Assembly (NCBI GenBank): GCA_028819005.1
Contig: JAPPMP010000002.1
Coordinates: forward strand, 117,033 to 181,032
Length of the DNA stretch: 64,000 bases
DNA from: Acidimicrobiaceae bacterium
GTDB taxonomy: Bacteria; Actinomycetota; Acidimicrobiia; Acidimicrobiales; Aldehydirespiratoraceae
Direction: 5' to 3'
Each line of letters starts with the position of its first letter. Position 1 is the stretch's first letter. Both the position numbers and the translations under genes were made by a program. Below, piece by piece: positions 1-8,467 of the stretch. The notes under the pieces are model-generated. The model did not search any database. It was not told the origin of the DNA and saw only the letters and a list, made by a program, of their open reading frames with translations.

Positions 1-92
1 AGCAACTTGGGCAACAGCACGTTGGCGTACGCACCTTCGAATTCGATGCGGACTACAGCATCGACGGCGATCCGGCGGGCATCTGCGCGCAC
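1..92 (-). CDS. rsmB: 16S rRNA m5C methyltransferase RsmB, N-terminal fragment
   Basis: Only about 30 codons lie inside the window; the rest runs off the left edge. The reading frame opens with GTG at 92-90, three bases after the fmt stop, and that stop is in the same frame, so GTG is the first possible start. The visible peptide contains ARRIAVDAVVRIE followed by GAYANVLLPKL, which matches the start of the NusB-like RNA-binding domain of RsmB/Sun proteins. The order def-fmt-rsmB is a standard translation-related operon. RsmB methylates C967 of 16S rRNA using SAM. The catalytic domain cannot be checked here. Confidence 0.75.
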   Translation of the reverse strand, partial: MRADARRIAVDAVVRIEFEGAYANVLLPKL

Positions 93-95
93 GTC

Positions 96-1007
96 TCAGA
101 CGAACCGATCTTCGGGTCTCAGGCGGGCGCCGTTGCGCCAGGCGGACGCAACCTGCCTCGTCCGGCCCTGAGCTTGAACTTCGAGCAGATCGATTCGCCC
201 CTCACCTGTAGCTGCCGACAAACCGCTGATCGCTCCGGGCAACTCGGCGCGCTGCCTGTCAGCATCGGGCGCAACGGGAGAATCATCCACCGCGGTGCGC
301 CAGATCTTGAACTGCTGGTCGCGAAAGGTCGTCCAGGCGCCTCCGACTCGAACCTGTCGGTGAATCTGCACCGCAGGCTGTGTCCAGTCGATATGACGGT
401 CCTCGGTGGTGATCTTCTCGGCGTAGACCGGCTCACCAGTCTGCGGTTCAGGTTCGCCCAATCCTTCGGCGAGCGCATCGATCAACACGTCCGTGCCGAG
501 TGCGACCAGCCGCGCTCGCAAAGCACCGCTGTCTTCGTCAGGCGCGATCGGGATTTCGGCTCGCCGATAGACCGCCCCTGTGTCCAATCCCTCATCGACA
601 GCCATCAAGCTGACCCCGGTCGCCTCATCGCCGGCCAGGATCGCCCGTTCCACCGGCGCCGCTCCCCGCCAACGCGGCAGCAGCGAGAAGTGAAGGTTGA
701 CCATCGGCATCTGTTCGAGGAGCGGCGGAGGGATGATCCCACCGTAGGCGACCACCACGCCGAGGTCAGCGCGGACCACAGCCAAGTCTCCGAGATCGTC
801 GCTGACGTCGAGACCAAGATCAAGGGCAGAAGCCTTCACCGGGCTCGGTTGGAAGGCCGCTCCCCGTCCCCGTCGAGTGTCGGGCTGTGACACGACCAGG
901 GGGATCTCGTATCCGGCTTCGCGAAGAGCACGCAGCGGCGGCACCGCCGTGGCGGGCGTGCCCAGATAGACGATGCTTCGAGTCTCCGCCGGTGGCGGAG
1001 CGGTCAC
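96..1007 (-). CDS. fmt: Methionyl-tRNA formyltransferase
   Basis: Transfers a formyl group from 10-formyl-THF to initiator Met-tRNA in the cytosol. At 303 residues it is close to the family length. The N-terminal catalytic domain shows the loop SLLPRWRGAAP (residues 108-118) and the expected catalytic residues N104, H106 and D142 (in DEGLDTG). A C-terminal OB-like tRNA-binding domain follows, with HIDWTQPA near its start. The start is GTG and overlaps the def stop by four bases (GTGA), so it is probably translationally coupled to def. Def removes the formyl group that Fmt adds, so the pairing makes functional sense. Confidence 0.96.
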   Translation of the reverse strand: MTAPPPAETRSIVYLGTPATAVPPLRALREAGYEIPLVVSQPDTRRGRGAAFQPSPVKASALDLGLDVSDDLGDLAVVRADLGVVVAYGGIIPPPLLEQMPMVNLHFSLLPRWRGAAPVERAILAGDEATGVSLMAVDEGLDTGAVYRRAEIPIAPDEDSGALRARLVALGTDVLIDALAEGLGEPEPQTGEPVYAEKITTEDRHIDWTQPAVQIHRQVRVGGAWTTFRDQQFKIWRTAVDDSPVAPDADRQRAELPGAISGLSAATGEGRIDLLEVQAQGRTRQVASAWRNGARLRPEDRFV

Positions 1008-1561
1008 GGCAGCCTTAGATCTTGGCCGGCACGCGTGTTGGCAGGCCCCGCGCTCGGTGGCACGGGCATGACCTCGGCCAGTTGAAGGTCGCGGATCGCT
1101 TTCAGAGCAGTCTTGCGGGCGTCAGAATCGAGACGCTCGATCAGCAAGGTGCCGTCGAGATGGTCGATTTCGTGCTGAAACAGGCGGGCTTCGAGCTCGT
1201 CGACCTCCAGGGACATCTCGTTGCCGTCGAGATCGCGTCCGACGAGGTGGACGGTCTTCGGGCGGATTATCTCCCAGGACAGCCCGGGAACCGAGAGACA
1301 GCCCTCGTCGTAGAGCCATTCGCCGTCCGATTCGACGATTTCGGGGTTGACGATCACCCGAGGCCCTTCGCCCATGTCCCAAACAAACAGACGCTTCTGG
1401 ACTCCGACCTGAGGCGCCGCAAGTCCGATCCCCGGCGCCTCATACATGGTTTCGATCATGTCGTCGACGAGGCGCACCAGCGAGCCGTCGATGTCATTGA
1501 CGCCGCGCGCTTTCTGGCGCAGGACAGGGTCTCCGATGACACGAATGTCGTAACTGGCCAC
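1004..1561 (-). CDS. def: Peptide deformylase
   Basis: Metalloenzyme that removes the N-formyl group from nascent proteins. All three family motifs are present: GIGLAAPQ (44-51), EGCLS (86-90, metal ligand C88) and HEIDH (130-134, ligands H130 and H134, catalytic E131). The length of 185 aa is normal for a bacterial type I enzyme. It is the first gene of def-fmt-rsmB. Its start faces the plus-strand methyltransferase gene across about 62 bp, which should hold both promoters. Confidence 0.96.
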   Translation of the reverse strand: MASYDIRVIGDPVLRQKARGVNDIDGSLVRLVDDMIETMYEAPGIGLAAPQVGVQKRLFVWDMGEGPRVIVNPEIVESDGEWLYDEGCLSVPGLSWEIIRPKTVHLVGRDLDGNEMSLEVDELEARLFQHEIDHLDGTLLIERLDSDARKTALKAIRDLQLAEVMPVPPSAGPANTRAGQDLRLP

Positions 1562-1623
1562 TCGCTCAGGTTAGCGCGAGGTTTCGTCCGCCCGGGCCCA
1601 CAGGCGTCAGCCGACGCGGAACC

Positions 1624-2268
1624 GTGCCGACAACAGTGCTGCGGGGTACGGTCGAAGCCGTGGGGACCGCTCACTATTTCAACGAGGAACCGACGGCGGC
1701 CTCGAAACCGGCACGAGTCGAGGTCAACCTGCCGGACCTGACCGTGACCCTCGCCTCGGACCGCGGAGTGTTCTCCCGGGACCGTCTCGACCCGGGCACC
1801 AAACTGCTGTTGACAGAAATGCCGCCGGTCGACGACGACGCGGTGACGCTCGACCTCGGCTGCGGCTGGGGCCCGATTGCCTGCGTCACGGCGCTGCGAA
1901 CCCGCAGCGGCCGGATCTGGGCCATAGACGTCAACACCCGCGCCCGGACCCTCACCGAGGTCAATGCCCGAGCAATCGGAGCCTCCGATCGGATTTCTGT
2001 GGCGCCACCCTCGGGGGTTCCGGTGGATGTTCGCTTCGATCGCATCCTGTCCAACCCGCCGATTCGAATCGGCAAACCGGCGTTGCATCAACTCCTCGAG
2101 GATTGGCTCAGCCGCCTCAATCCAGGTGGCCAAGCTCATCTGGTCGTGCAGAAGCATCTAGGCAGCGACTCTCTGCACCGCCGGCTCAGCGACCAAGGAT
2201 TCCCGACAATTCGGTTGGCCGGCCGCTCCGGTTATCGCATACTCGAAGTCAACCCGCGGGAGGACTAG
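1624..2268 (+). CDS. RsmC-like class I methyltransferase
   Basis: Predicted SAM-dependent rRNA guanine-N2 methyltransferase of the RsmC/RlmG (MTS domain) type. The SAM-binding motif LDLGCGWGP is at residues 76-84, with the acidic motif II in AIDVNTRA. The catalytic NPPIR (144-148) is the NPP(F/I) signature of N-methyltransferases acting on planar amines. An HYF...P segment near the N-terminus is typical of this group. The length of 214 aa fits the single-domain actinobacterial form; E. coli RsmC has an extra N-terminal domain. The start is GTG. The stop TAG overlaps the GTG of the next gene, so the two are coupled. Confidence 0.82.
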   Translation: MPTTVLRGTVEAVGTAHYFNEEPTAASKPARVEVNLPDLTVTLASDRGVFSRDRLDPGTKLLLTEMPPVDDDAVTLDLGCGWGPIACVTALRTRSGRIWAIDVNTRARTLTEVNARAIGASDRISVAPPSGVPVDVRFDRILSNPPIRIGKPALHQLLEDWLSRLNPGGQAHLVVQKHLGSDSLHRRLSDQGFPTIRLAGRSGYRILEVNPRED

Positions 2269-2801
2269 TGACACAGCTCGATGGCACTGGCATGAAACGG
2301 CTTCACCGGTCATGGCGCCGGCGCACCGCCGGCCGCGTGGCGCTGATTCTCGACGGAGTCGCAAATCCGTTCAACGTGGGCTCGATCGTTCGCACCGCCG
2401 CCGCGCAGCGCGTCGACCACCTGTGGATCGCCGCGGGCACATCTCCGGACCACGACAAGGTCGGCAAGACCGCTCTGGGGAGCGCCCGTTACCTGAGTTG
2501 GACAGAGATCGATTCGGGGCCTGCGGCGGTGACCGCGGCGCGGGCTAACGGTTACCGCGTGGTGGCGGTGGAGCTCACCAGCGATGCTCTGCCGCTGCAT
2601 GACACCGATCTGGCGGGCGACATCGCTTTGGCGATCGGTCATGAGGACCGCGGGATCACCCCGGCCACGCTCGCCGCCTGCGACAGCGTCGCCTTCATTC
2701 CCCAACTCGGCAAGGTCGGCTCACTCAACGTTGCGATCGCCGCCGCGATTGCGCTCTACGAGACCCGTCGCACCAACTGGACTGCGACCCCCGACCACTG
2801 A
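2268..2801 (+). CDS. TrmH/SpoU family RNA 2'-O-methyltransferase
   Basis: SPOUT-fold methyltransferase acting on tRNA or rRNA ribose. Motif 1 is in LDGVANPFNVGSIVRTA near the N-terminus, motif 2 is IGHEDRGI and motif 3 is GSLNVAIAAAIALYE; together they form the knotted SAM site. I chose the GTG at 2268, which overlaps the previous stop (TAGTG) and gives 177 aa. The frame stays open upstream to 2103 but that part only shadows the neighbouring gene. It lacks the N-terminal substrate-recognition domain of RlmB proteins. The exact RNA target cannot be told from sequence. Confidence 0.85.
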   Translation: MTQLDGTGMKRLHRSWRRRTAGRVALILDGVANPFNVGSIVRTAAAQRVDHLWIAAGTSPDHDKVGKTALGSARYLSWTEIDSGPAAVTAARANGYRVVAVELTSDALPLHDTDLAGDIALAIGHEDRGITPATLAACDSVAFIPQLGKVGSLNVAIAAAIALYETRRTNWTATPDH

Positions 2802-2816
2802 ACCGGACTGTCAGCA

Positions 2817-2830
2817 GTTGCGGCCGCAAC
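2817..2830. terminator. Short palindrome between convergent genes
   Basis: A perfect 14-bp palindrome (gttgcggccgcaac) lies in the 41-bp gap between the convergent trmH-like and priA genes. The position suits a bidirectional terminator, but there is no T-run on either side, so this is weak. Confidence 0.3.
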
Positions 2831-2842
2831 AAGCCCGCAGCT

Positions 2843-4621
2843 TCAGACGCGGAGGGGGTCGACCTCGATTCGCAGGCGGCTGTCGGGGCGCGGGGCGTCT
2901 TCAAGGGCATCGAGGATCGGCTCATGGGTGTCGGCCTGCAGCAGCCAGCGATTGTTTGAAGGACCCAGGATTCGAACCCCGAACGGCTGACCGAGCGCTG
3001 TGACGAACTCCTGCGCACCCGCACCGGAGACCAAGACCTGTGCGCCATAAGGCGCGATCCCCGCGGCTCTGCGACGATCGCGTTCTGCCACCGCGACGAT
3101 CGAGGGGTCGCCGCGCAGCACAGCTTGCACCACCTCGTGTGCCGGCTGGCGGGTCTGCAGCACGAGACGCCCGCCGGAGTCTCGTCGTCCCAACAGGCGA
3201 GCCGCTCGTGCCAGCAGCGCCATCGCCTGTTCCACAGCTCTCTGGCGAGGCGCCAGCAGTTCCTGGTCGAGGTCCAGGAAAATAACGGCGTCGGCCGCCT
3301 CGACACGATGCAGGACCGCTTCGGTCCCGATCACCACGCGGGTCGCCGGTTGCGCCACCGACGATGCGGTGACCTCATCGACTGCCTCCCCGACGAGAGC
3401 CTCCAGTTCTTCTTTGGCTCTGGCGACGCCTGCGCGGAGGTTCTTCAAACGGGTGTGGCCGCAGTGCGCGCAGACCGGCGGGCGGACCTCGGCGCCGTCG
3501 GGCGAACGAAGCTCGTCGTCATCGAGAACCATGGGCAGCACACCGTCGAGGGAGCGAACCAGTTCACCGCAGGAAGCGCATGCCATGAGCCGCGAGCGCC
3601 CCTTGCGATTCAACACACAGACCACACGACTCCCACCGCGCAGCACGCGGGCAATGCCTTCAGCGAACAGACCCGCTTTTGCGGGATCGTCAGCGCGGCG
3701 GTCGAATACTTCAACCAGCGGCCAGCCGGTTCGCTGCGCGGTCCTCTCAGGTCGCAGCAACGGACCCGCGCGCAGGGCTTCCAGTGACGGGACCGGGGAG
3801 CTCAGGACCGCCGGCACGCCACTTCGGCGAGCTCTTTCCAACCCGACTTCACGCGCATGCCATGTTGGGGACAGCTCCGCGCCGTGCGATTCGTCGTGCT
3901 CGTCGAAGACAACCACCGCAGACAGCCGCGGCATGGGCATCCACGCTGCGGGACGAGTCCCCACCACGGTGGCGCCACTCGCAGCCACAGGCCATTCGCG
4001 GGTCCCCAGAGCGACCCTCACGCCGGCACGGCGCAAGGCGATCCCAAGGCGGCTGGCCCGAACAGGATCAGCCGACAACAACAACGCGTCGCCCCTCCGG
4101 CAGGCTTCAAGCGCCAAGGGCACGTCATCGTCGCTCGGCGGGGTCCTGACCACCGCAACACCGCTCTGCTGGGCGACCTCGAATGCCTGCGAAAACACGT
4201 CTGCCGGTCCAGACGGCACCGCTGCGGGACTTGACGCCTGCGGCACCCCGGCCAACATCGATGGCGGCGAAGCAGCGCGCAGGAACCTCACTCGGCTGCC
4301 CGCCCAGCGCCACGCCGCCCACTCGGCCAGCTCCATCATCTCGGCGCTGGGACCGACGCCGCTCAGGGTCTTCAACGGAGCCAGCTCGACGTCAACAGGA
4401 GGCTCGACATCGACAGCGCTCACCCACGCAGCCACCCGGCGCCCCGCCAGAGACACGCGCACCATCGACCCTATGGCCAGTCGCTGCGAGCGTCCGTCGG
4501 CCTTCCATGCTTCAGGAACGAGATAGTCGAACTCCCGATTGATCCCCAAGACGTCGGGAATGACCCGCACGACCCTTCCTTCACCCCTCGGGGCCATTCG
4601 CTGGGATGTGCCCAAGCCCAT
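2843..4621 (-). CDS. priA: Primosomal protein N' (PriA), helicase-deficient actinobacterial type
   Basis: Replication-restart protein. The N-terminal 3'-DNA-binding domain is seen as RVIPDVLGINREFDYLVP. Two CxxC pairs (CASC and CAHC) stand where the zinc-binding insert belongs. The C-terminal part keeps the family pattern RVVIGTEAVL...FLDLDQELLAPRQRA and LVLQTRQPAHEVV. No Walker A (GxxxxGKT) is visible, and the DEAH position reads DEHD, so helicase activity is unlikely; actinobacterial PriA proteins are known for this. The frame opens at 4696, overlapping metK by 52 bp; ATG 4621 (592 aa) or ATG 4597 is more reasonable. It follows metK in the operon. Confidence 0.88.
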   Translation of the reverse strand: MGLGTSQRMAPRGEGRVVRVIPDVLGINREFDYLVPEAWKADGRSQRLAIGSMVRVSLAGRRVAAWVSAVDVEPPVDVELAPLKTLSGVGPSAEMMELAEWAAWRWAGSRVRFLRAASPPSMLAGVPQASSPAAVPSGPADVFSQAFEVAQQSGVAVVRTPPSDDDVPLALEACRRGDALLLSADPVRASRLGIALRRAGVRVALGTREWPVAASGATVVGTRPAAWMPMPRLSAVVVFDEHDESHGAELSPTWHAREVGLERARRSGVPAVLSSPVPSLEALRAGPLLRPERTAQRTGWPLVEVFDRRADDPAKAGLFAEGIARVLRGGSRVVCVLNRKGRSRLMACASCGELVRSLDGVLPMVLDDDELRSPDGAEVRPPVCAHCGHTRLKNLRAGVARAKEELEALVGEAVDEVTASSVAQPATRVVIGTEAVLHRVEAADAVIFLDLDQELLAPRQRAVEQAMALLARAARLLGRRDSGGRLVLQTRQPAHEVVQAVLRGDPSIVAVAERDRRRAAGIAPYGAQVLVSGAGAQEFVTALGQPFGVRILGPSNNRWLLQADTHEPILDALEDAPRPDSRLRIEVDPLRV

Positions 4622-4644
4622 CTTCCACGCTCGACGCTTGGACC

Positions 4645-5847
4645 TCAGAGTCCCAACGCCGATTGTATTTCGTTGACCCTGTCGGTTTTCTCCCACGGGA
4701 ACAGGCCGTATTCGCTGGAGCGGCCGAAATGCCCGTACGAGGCCGTCTTGGCGTAGATCGGCCGCCTCAGGTCGAGATCACGGAGGATCGCCGCTGGGCG
4801 CAGATCGAAGATCTCGTCGATCGCGGCGTCGACCGCAGCCTTGTCGACGGTTTCTGTGCCGAAAGTCTCGATGAGGACCGACACGGGCCGCGCCATGCCG
4901 ATGGCATAGGCGACCTGAACCTCACAACGGCCGGCCGCTCCTGCTGCCACCAGGTTCTTGGCCACCCAGCGCGCCGCGTAGGCGGCGGAGCGGTCGACTT
5001 TGGAGGGGTCCTTGCCCGAGAATGCGCCTCCACCGTGACGGGCCATGCCGCCATAGGTGTCGACGATGATCTTGCGTCCGGTCAGGCCGCAGTCCCCCAC
5101 CGGTCCACCGATCACGAATCGGCCGGTCGGATTGACGTAGACGTCGTAGTCGTCGTCGGCGAACTCCGCGGGGATGACCGGAGCGATGACGTGTTCGATC
5201 AAGTCGGGCCTGATCATGGTGTCGCGGTCTATGCCGTCGTTGTGCTGTGTCGAGACCAGGACCGTCTTGAGCCGGACGGGTCGGCTGTCCTCGTATTCGA
5301 AAGTCACCTGGGTCTTCGCATCGGGACGGATGTAGGGGATGGTGCCCGCCCTGCGGACCTCTGCGTGGCGCTCGGCCATTCGATGGGCGAGATGGATCGG
5401 CAGCGGCATCAATTCCTCAGTCTCATCGCAGGCGTAGCCGAACATCATTCCCTGATCGCCGGCGCCCTGCAGGTCAAGCACGTCCTGCTCCCCCGCGATC
5501 CCTGAGCGGACCTCCTCAGATGCGCGCAGACCCAGATCTATGTCGGACGACTGTTCGTCGATGGTGACCATCACCCCGCAGGTGTTGCCGTCGTAACCGA
5601 AAGCCTCGCGGTCGTAGCCGATTCCTTTGATCGTCTCGCGCACCGTGCCAGCGATGTCGACGTACGCCTCGGTGGTTATCTCTCCGGCGACAATGGCGAG
5701 GCCGGTCGTGACCATGGTCTCACACGCCACTCGACTCATCGGATCCTGAGCCAGCATGGCATCCAGAATCGAGTCTGAAATCTGGTCGGCCATCTTGTCG
5801 GGATGACCCTCCGTCACGCTTTCAGAGGTAAAGGTCCAGCGGCTCAC
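4645..5847 (-). CDS. metK: S-adenosylmethionine synthetase
   Basis: Makes SAM from ATP and methionine, the donor for the several methyltransferases nearby. The protein has 400 aa, the standard length. Visible signatures are GHPDK (14-18, N-terminal ATP/metal site), [16 protein letters not shown] (SAM synthase signature 1) and [19 protein letters not shown] (signature 2, P-loop-like). It starts with ATG 17 bp after coaBC. There is no room for a SAM riboswitch between the two genes. Confidence 0.97.
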   Translation of the reverse strand: MSRWTFTSESVTEGHPDKMADQISDSILDAMLAQDPMSRVACETMVTTGLAIVAGEITTEAYVDIAGTVRETIKGIGYDREAFGYDGNTCGVMVTIDEQSSDIDLGLRASEEVRSGIAGEQDVLDLQGAGDQGMMFGYACDETEELMPLPIHLAHRMAERHAEVRRAGTIPYIRPDAKTQVTFEYEDSRPVRLKTVLVSTQHNDGIDRDTMIRPDLIEHVIAPVIPAEFADDDYDVYVNPTGRFVIGGPVGDCGLTGRKIIVDTYGGMARHGGGAFSGKDPSKVDRSAAYAARWVAKNLVAAGAAGRCEVQVAYAIGMARPVSVLIETFGTETVDKAAVDAAIDEIFDLRPAAILRDLDLRRPIYAKTASYGHFGRSSEYGLFPWEKTDRVNEIQSALGL

Positions 5848-5864
5848 TCTTGCTCCTGTCGTCG

Positions 5865-7088
5865 TCAGTCAACGGCTCGGCCGTTACGGGTGCGGCGGTT
5901 CAGTGCTTCGACTGCGGCGTCGAGCACGGCTCGTGCCACTTCGTCCTTGCTGCACAGCGGAGTCTGGTGCCGACCGCCATCGGCGCTCAGCACCACAACC
6001 TCGTTGGTCTCGTGCTCGAATCCCACACCCGGTTTGGAAACATCGTTGGCCACGATGACGTCGAGGTTCTTCCTGTCGAGTTTTGCCGCCGCGTTGTGTT
6101 CTACGTCGTCGGTCTCAGCAGCGAATCCGACAAGTACCTGACCATCGGGCTTGGCCGCACCGAGTCCGGCGAGGACGTCGACGGTGGGCTCGAATTCGAC
6201 GCTGAGCGTGCCCTGGTCCTTCTTGAGCTTGCGGTCCGCGATCTGCCGGGGTCGGAAGTCCGCAACCGCGGCGGCCATGACGACCACGTCGGCTCGTGGC
6301 GCTTCTTCGCGACAGGCCCGGTGCATTTCGTCTGCGGTGCAGACGCCCACAACCCGAACGCCGCCGGGCGCACTGCGCGGATCGGTGGTCACCAGCACGA
6401 CGTCGGCACCGCGTTCAGCAGCGTTGCGAGCCAGTGCATGCCCCTGTCTGCCCGATGAGCGGTTGCCGACGAAGCGAACTGCATCGATCGGTTCACGGGT
6501 GCCTCCTGCGGTGACCAACACCCGTTTGCCGGCGAGGTCGCCGGCGGCGAACACGTTCTGGACAGCGGTCACAATCGTGGCCGGCTCGGCGAGGCGCCCC
6601 ATGCCGATATCCCCTCCTGCGAGTCGACCGCTCTCGGGATCCACAACATGCACTCCCCGACAACGCAACACTTCGAGGTTCTCCTGCACGGACGCCTGTT
6701 CCCACATTTCGGTGTGCATTGCCGGGCAGACCATCAGCGGCGCCCGGGTGGCGAGAATCGTGGCCGTCAGCAGGTCGGCGGAGCGACCGGTGCGAATGTC
6801 GGAAATGATCCGGGCGGTCGCAGGGGCCACGAGGACCATGTCCGCGTTCTGCCCCATCACTGTGTGGGGAATCGGCGTCGAGGGATCGTTGAACAACGAT
6901 GTGCGTGCGCGTTCGCCGGCCAACGCCGAGAAGGTGGCCTCACCCACCATCTCGAGCGCACCGCTGGTCAACACCGGCGTGACGTGTGCCCCGGCGTCGA
7001 CGAGACGACGACACAGGTCGACCGCTTTATAGGCGGCGATCCCGCCGGTGACACCAAGAATGATGCGTCGACCCGAGAGCGTGGTCAT
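5865..7088 (-). CDS. coaBC: Bifunctional phosphopantothenoylcysteine decarboxylase/phosphopantothenate-cysteine ligase
   Basis: Catalyses two coenzyme A steps. The N-terminal flavin-dependent CoaC domain begins [19 protein letters not shown] and carries PAMHTEMW, where most bacteria have PxMNxxMW; the His variant is, to my knowledge, usual in actinobacterial CoaBC. The C-terminal CTP-dependent CoaB domain begins [13 protein letters not shown] and contains [16 protein letters not shown] and AAAVADFRP. The length of 407 aa is normal. It lies between rpoZ and metK, a position conserved in actinobacteria. Confidence 0.96.
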   Translation of the reverse strand: MTTLSGRRIILGVTGGIAAYKAVDLCRRLVDAGAHVTPVLTSGALEMVGEATFSALAGERARTSLFNDPSTPIPHTVMGQNADMVLVAPATARIISDIRTGRSADLLTATILATRAPLMVCPAMHTEMWEQASVQENLEVLRCRGVHVVDPESGRLAGGDIGMGRLAEPATIVTAVQNVFAAGDLAGKRVLVTAGGTREPIDAVRFVGNRSSGRQGHALARNAAERGADVVLVTTDPRSAPGGVRVVGVCTADEMHRACREEAPRADVVVMAAAVADFRPRQIADRKLKKDQGTLSVEFEPTVDVLAGLGAAKPDGQVLVGFAAETDDVEHNAAAKLDRKNLDVIVANDVSKPGVGFEHETNEVVVLSADGGRHQTPLCSKDEVARAVLDAAVEALNRRTRNGRAVD

Positions 7089-7114
7089 GCCGCAGACACT
7101 GTCAGCTGACTGGG

Positions 7115-7429
7115 TCAGGCACCCACGTAGTCCAAAGCGTTTTCAGCTTCGGTCTCGGCTTCGAGCCCCAGTTCGGCTTCGGGATCGACCTCCATCGCGA
7201 CGATCTTGTCCGCGGCGATTTCCTCAAAGGCGATCGACAGGGGCTTGCTGGCCGTCGATGCGACCTGAGGAGGTATGGACGCGCCCATGCCTCGGCTGAG
7301 TTGCCCCACATAGTTGGTGATCTCGCGACTCCGCATGGCCGAGAGCGTCACAAGACGGAACTTGGAACCGACGTCCCCGAGCAGGCCCTCAATCGAGGGA
7401 TTCATCATCGTGTCGTAGCCGTGAGCCAT
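7115..7429 (-). CDS. rpoZ: RNA polymerase omega subunit
   Basis: Small RNA polymerase subunit that helps fold and hold the beta' subunit. The 104-aa protein has the family core: MNPSIEGLLGDVGSKFRLVTLSAMRSREI followed by a PLSIAFEEIAADKI segment. In the omega family the first helix is followed by an (A)xRAR/SRE-like element, seen here as SAMRSREI. An acidic tail (EAELGLEAETEAE) follows. Placement between gmk and coaBC confirms the call. Confidence 0.93.
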   Translation of the reverse strand: MAHGYDTMMNPSIEGLLGDVGSKFRLVTLSAMRSREITNYVGQLSRGMGASIPPQVASTASKPLSIAFEEIAADKIVAMEVDPEAELGLEAETEAENALDYVGA

Positions 7430-7508
7430 TGTGCCTTCTCCCGAGACGTCGACGAACCTTGCCGTCTACCGCATGATCTGCAACCGGCTTACAAGCGTAT
7501 CAGTGCCG

Positions 7509-8069
7509 CTAACTCCCGCGACGCTCGCGAATCAAGCGTTCCAACTCGACCAGCGCCCGACCGAAGTCATCATTGATCAGGATCTCCGCTCCGAGTTCGC
7601 GGGCCATCGCCAACTCGTCCGCTGCCTTCGCGAGTCGAGCTTCAATGGCCTCGGGAGGGTCGCCACGGCCTTCGAGCCTCCTCCGCTGAGCTTCACGGGA
7701 TGGCGCATCCACAAAGACGATCAGCGCATCGGGAAAATGCTGCCGGATCTGTTGAGCGCCGTACACGTCTATCTCATAGACGAGATCATGCCCGGGCGGT
7801 GGTTCCACCACCGGCGTGCCCTGGCGATAATCGAGAAAATCCACCCACTCGAGGAAGCCCCCCGCTTCCATGTGCCTGTCGAAGTACTCCCGGTTGGTGA
7901 AGTGGTAGGCCTCCATCGACTCGCCGGGACGACGCGCCCTGGTGGTCCAGGAGCGCGACAACCAGAGCCGCTGGTCCCGGTCCAACAACCGGGCGACAAG
8001 CGTGCCTTTCCCGACCCCGCCGGGGCCCGAGACGACGATGACCAACTGGCCTGAGGCTGCAATCACCAT
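7509..8069 (-). CDS. gmk: Guanylate kinase
   Basis: Phosphorylates GMP to GDP. The P-loop GPGGVGKGT is at residues 15-23. The GMP-binding part SRSWTTRARRPGE follows, then YHFTNREYF and the LIFVDAPS region. The length of 186 aa is typical. It stands between mihF and rpoZ, exactly as in Streptomyces and Mycobacterium. The start is ATG 8069, overlapping no neighbour. Confidence 0.95.
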   Translation of the reverse strand: MVIAASGQLVIVVSGPGGVGKGTLVARLLDRDQRLWLSRSWTTRARRPGESMEAYHFTNREYFDRHMEAGGFLEWVDFLDYRQGTPVVEPPPGHDLVYEIDVYGAQQIRQHFPDALIVFVDAPSREAQRRRLEGRGDPPEAIEARLAKAADELAMARELGAEILINDDFGRALVELERLIRERRGS

Positions 8070-8100
8070 TGATCAACCAGCCTCGCTTGAGACCTTCGGG

Positions 8101-8415
8101 TCAGCCGAACCTTTCCAGAAGCTCAGCTCTCTGTTTCTGGCCGAGGCCGCGAAGACGACGGTTTTCAGCGATACCGATGTCTTCCATGGCACGCCGGGCC
8201 TTGACTTTTCCCACTCCGGGAAGCGACTCGATCACCGCCAGCGTCTTCGTATTGGCGACGATTTCGTCACTGTCGGCTTTTTCGAGAACCTCAGCGAGAG
8301 TCAACGATCGCATCTTCAACAGATGCTTCAACTCTCTACGGGCCTTTCGCGCTTCGGTTGCCTTTGCAAGTGCTGCGGCTCGCGCTTCGTCTGACAACTT
8401 TGGAGGGTTAGACAT
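8101..8415 (-). CDS. mihF: Actinobacterial integration host factor (mIHF)
   Basis: Nucleoid-associated DNA-binding protein unrelated to the alpha/beta IHF of proteobacteria. The C-terminal half, with SLPGVGKVKARRAME and RRLRGLGQKQRAELLERF, is the helix-two-turn-helix DNA-binding core; the N-terminal half is a charged helix (LAKATEARKARRELKHLLK). I chose ATG 8415 (MSNPPKLSDEAR, 104 aa), the family length; the frame runs 12 codons further up without similarity. It sits between pyrD and gmk. In other actinobacteria pyrF usually precedes it. Confidence 0.92.
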   Translation of the reverse strand: MSNPPKLSDEARAAALAKATEARKARRELKHLLKMRSLTLAEVLEKADSDEIVANTKTLAVIESLPGVGKVKARRAMEDIGIAENRRLRGLGQKQRAELLERFG

Positions 8416-8467
8416 GGCAGAAACACTAGAGGCCAAGACAAACGAAGGCAATTACATGCGTCGATAG

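Noticed and set aside
174-890. Long plus-strand ORF opposite fmt
   Set aside because: It is an antisense shadow of fmt caused by high-GC codon use; the same holds for other long frames opposite carB, alaS, priA and trpB2.
2945-2985. tRNA T-arm-like sequence (ggttcgaatcc on the minus strand)
   Set aside because: It encodes FGVRILGPS near the end of PriA, a family-conserved segment, and no cloverleaf can be built around it.
5848-5864. SAM riboswitch ahead of metK
   Set aside because: Only 17 bp separate coaBC and metK, too short for any riboswitch class.
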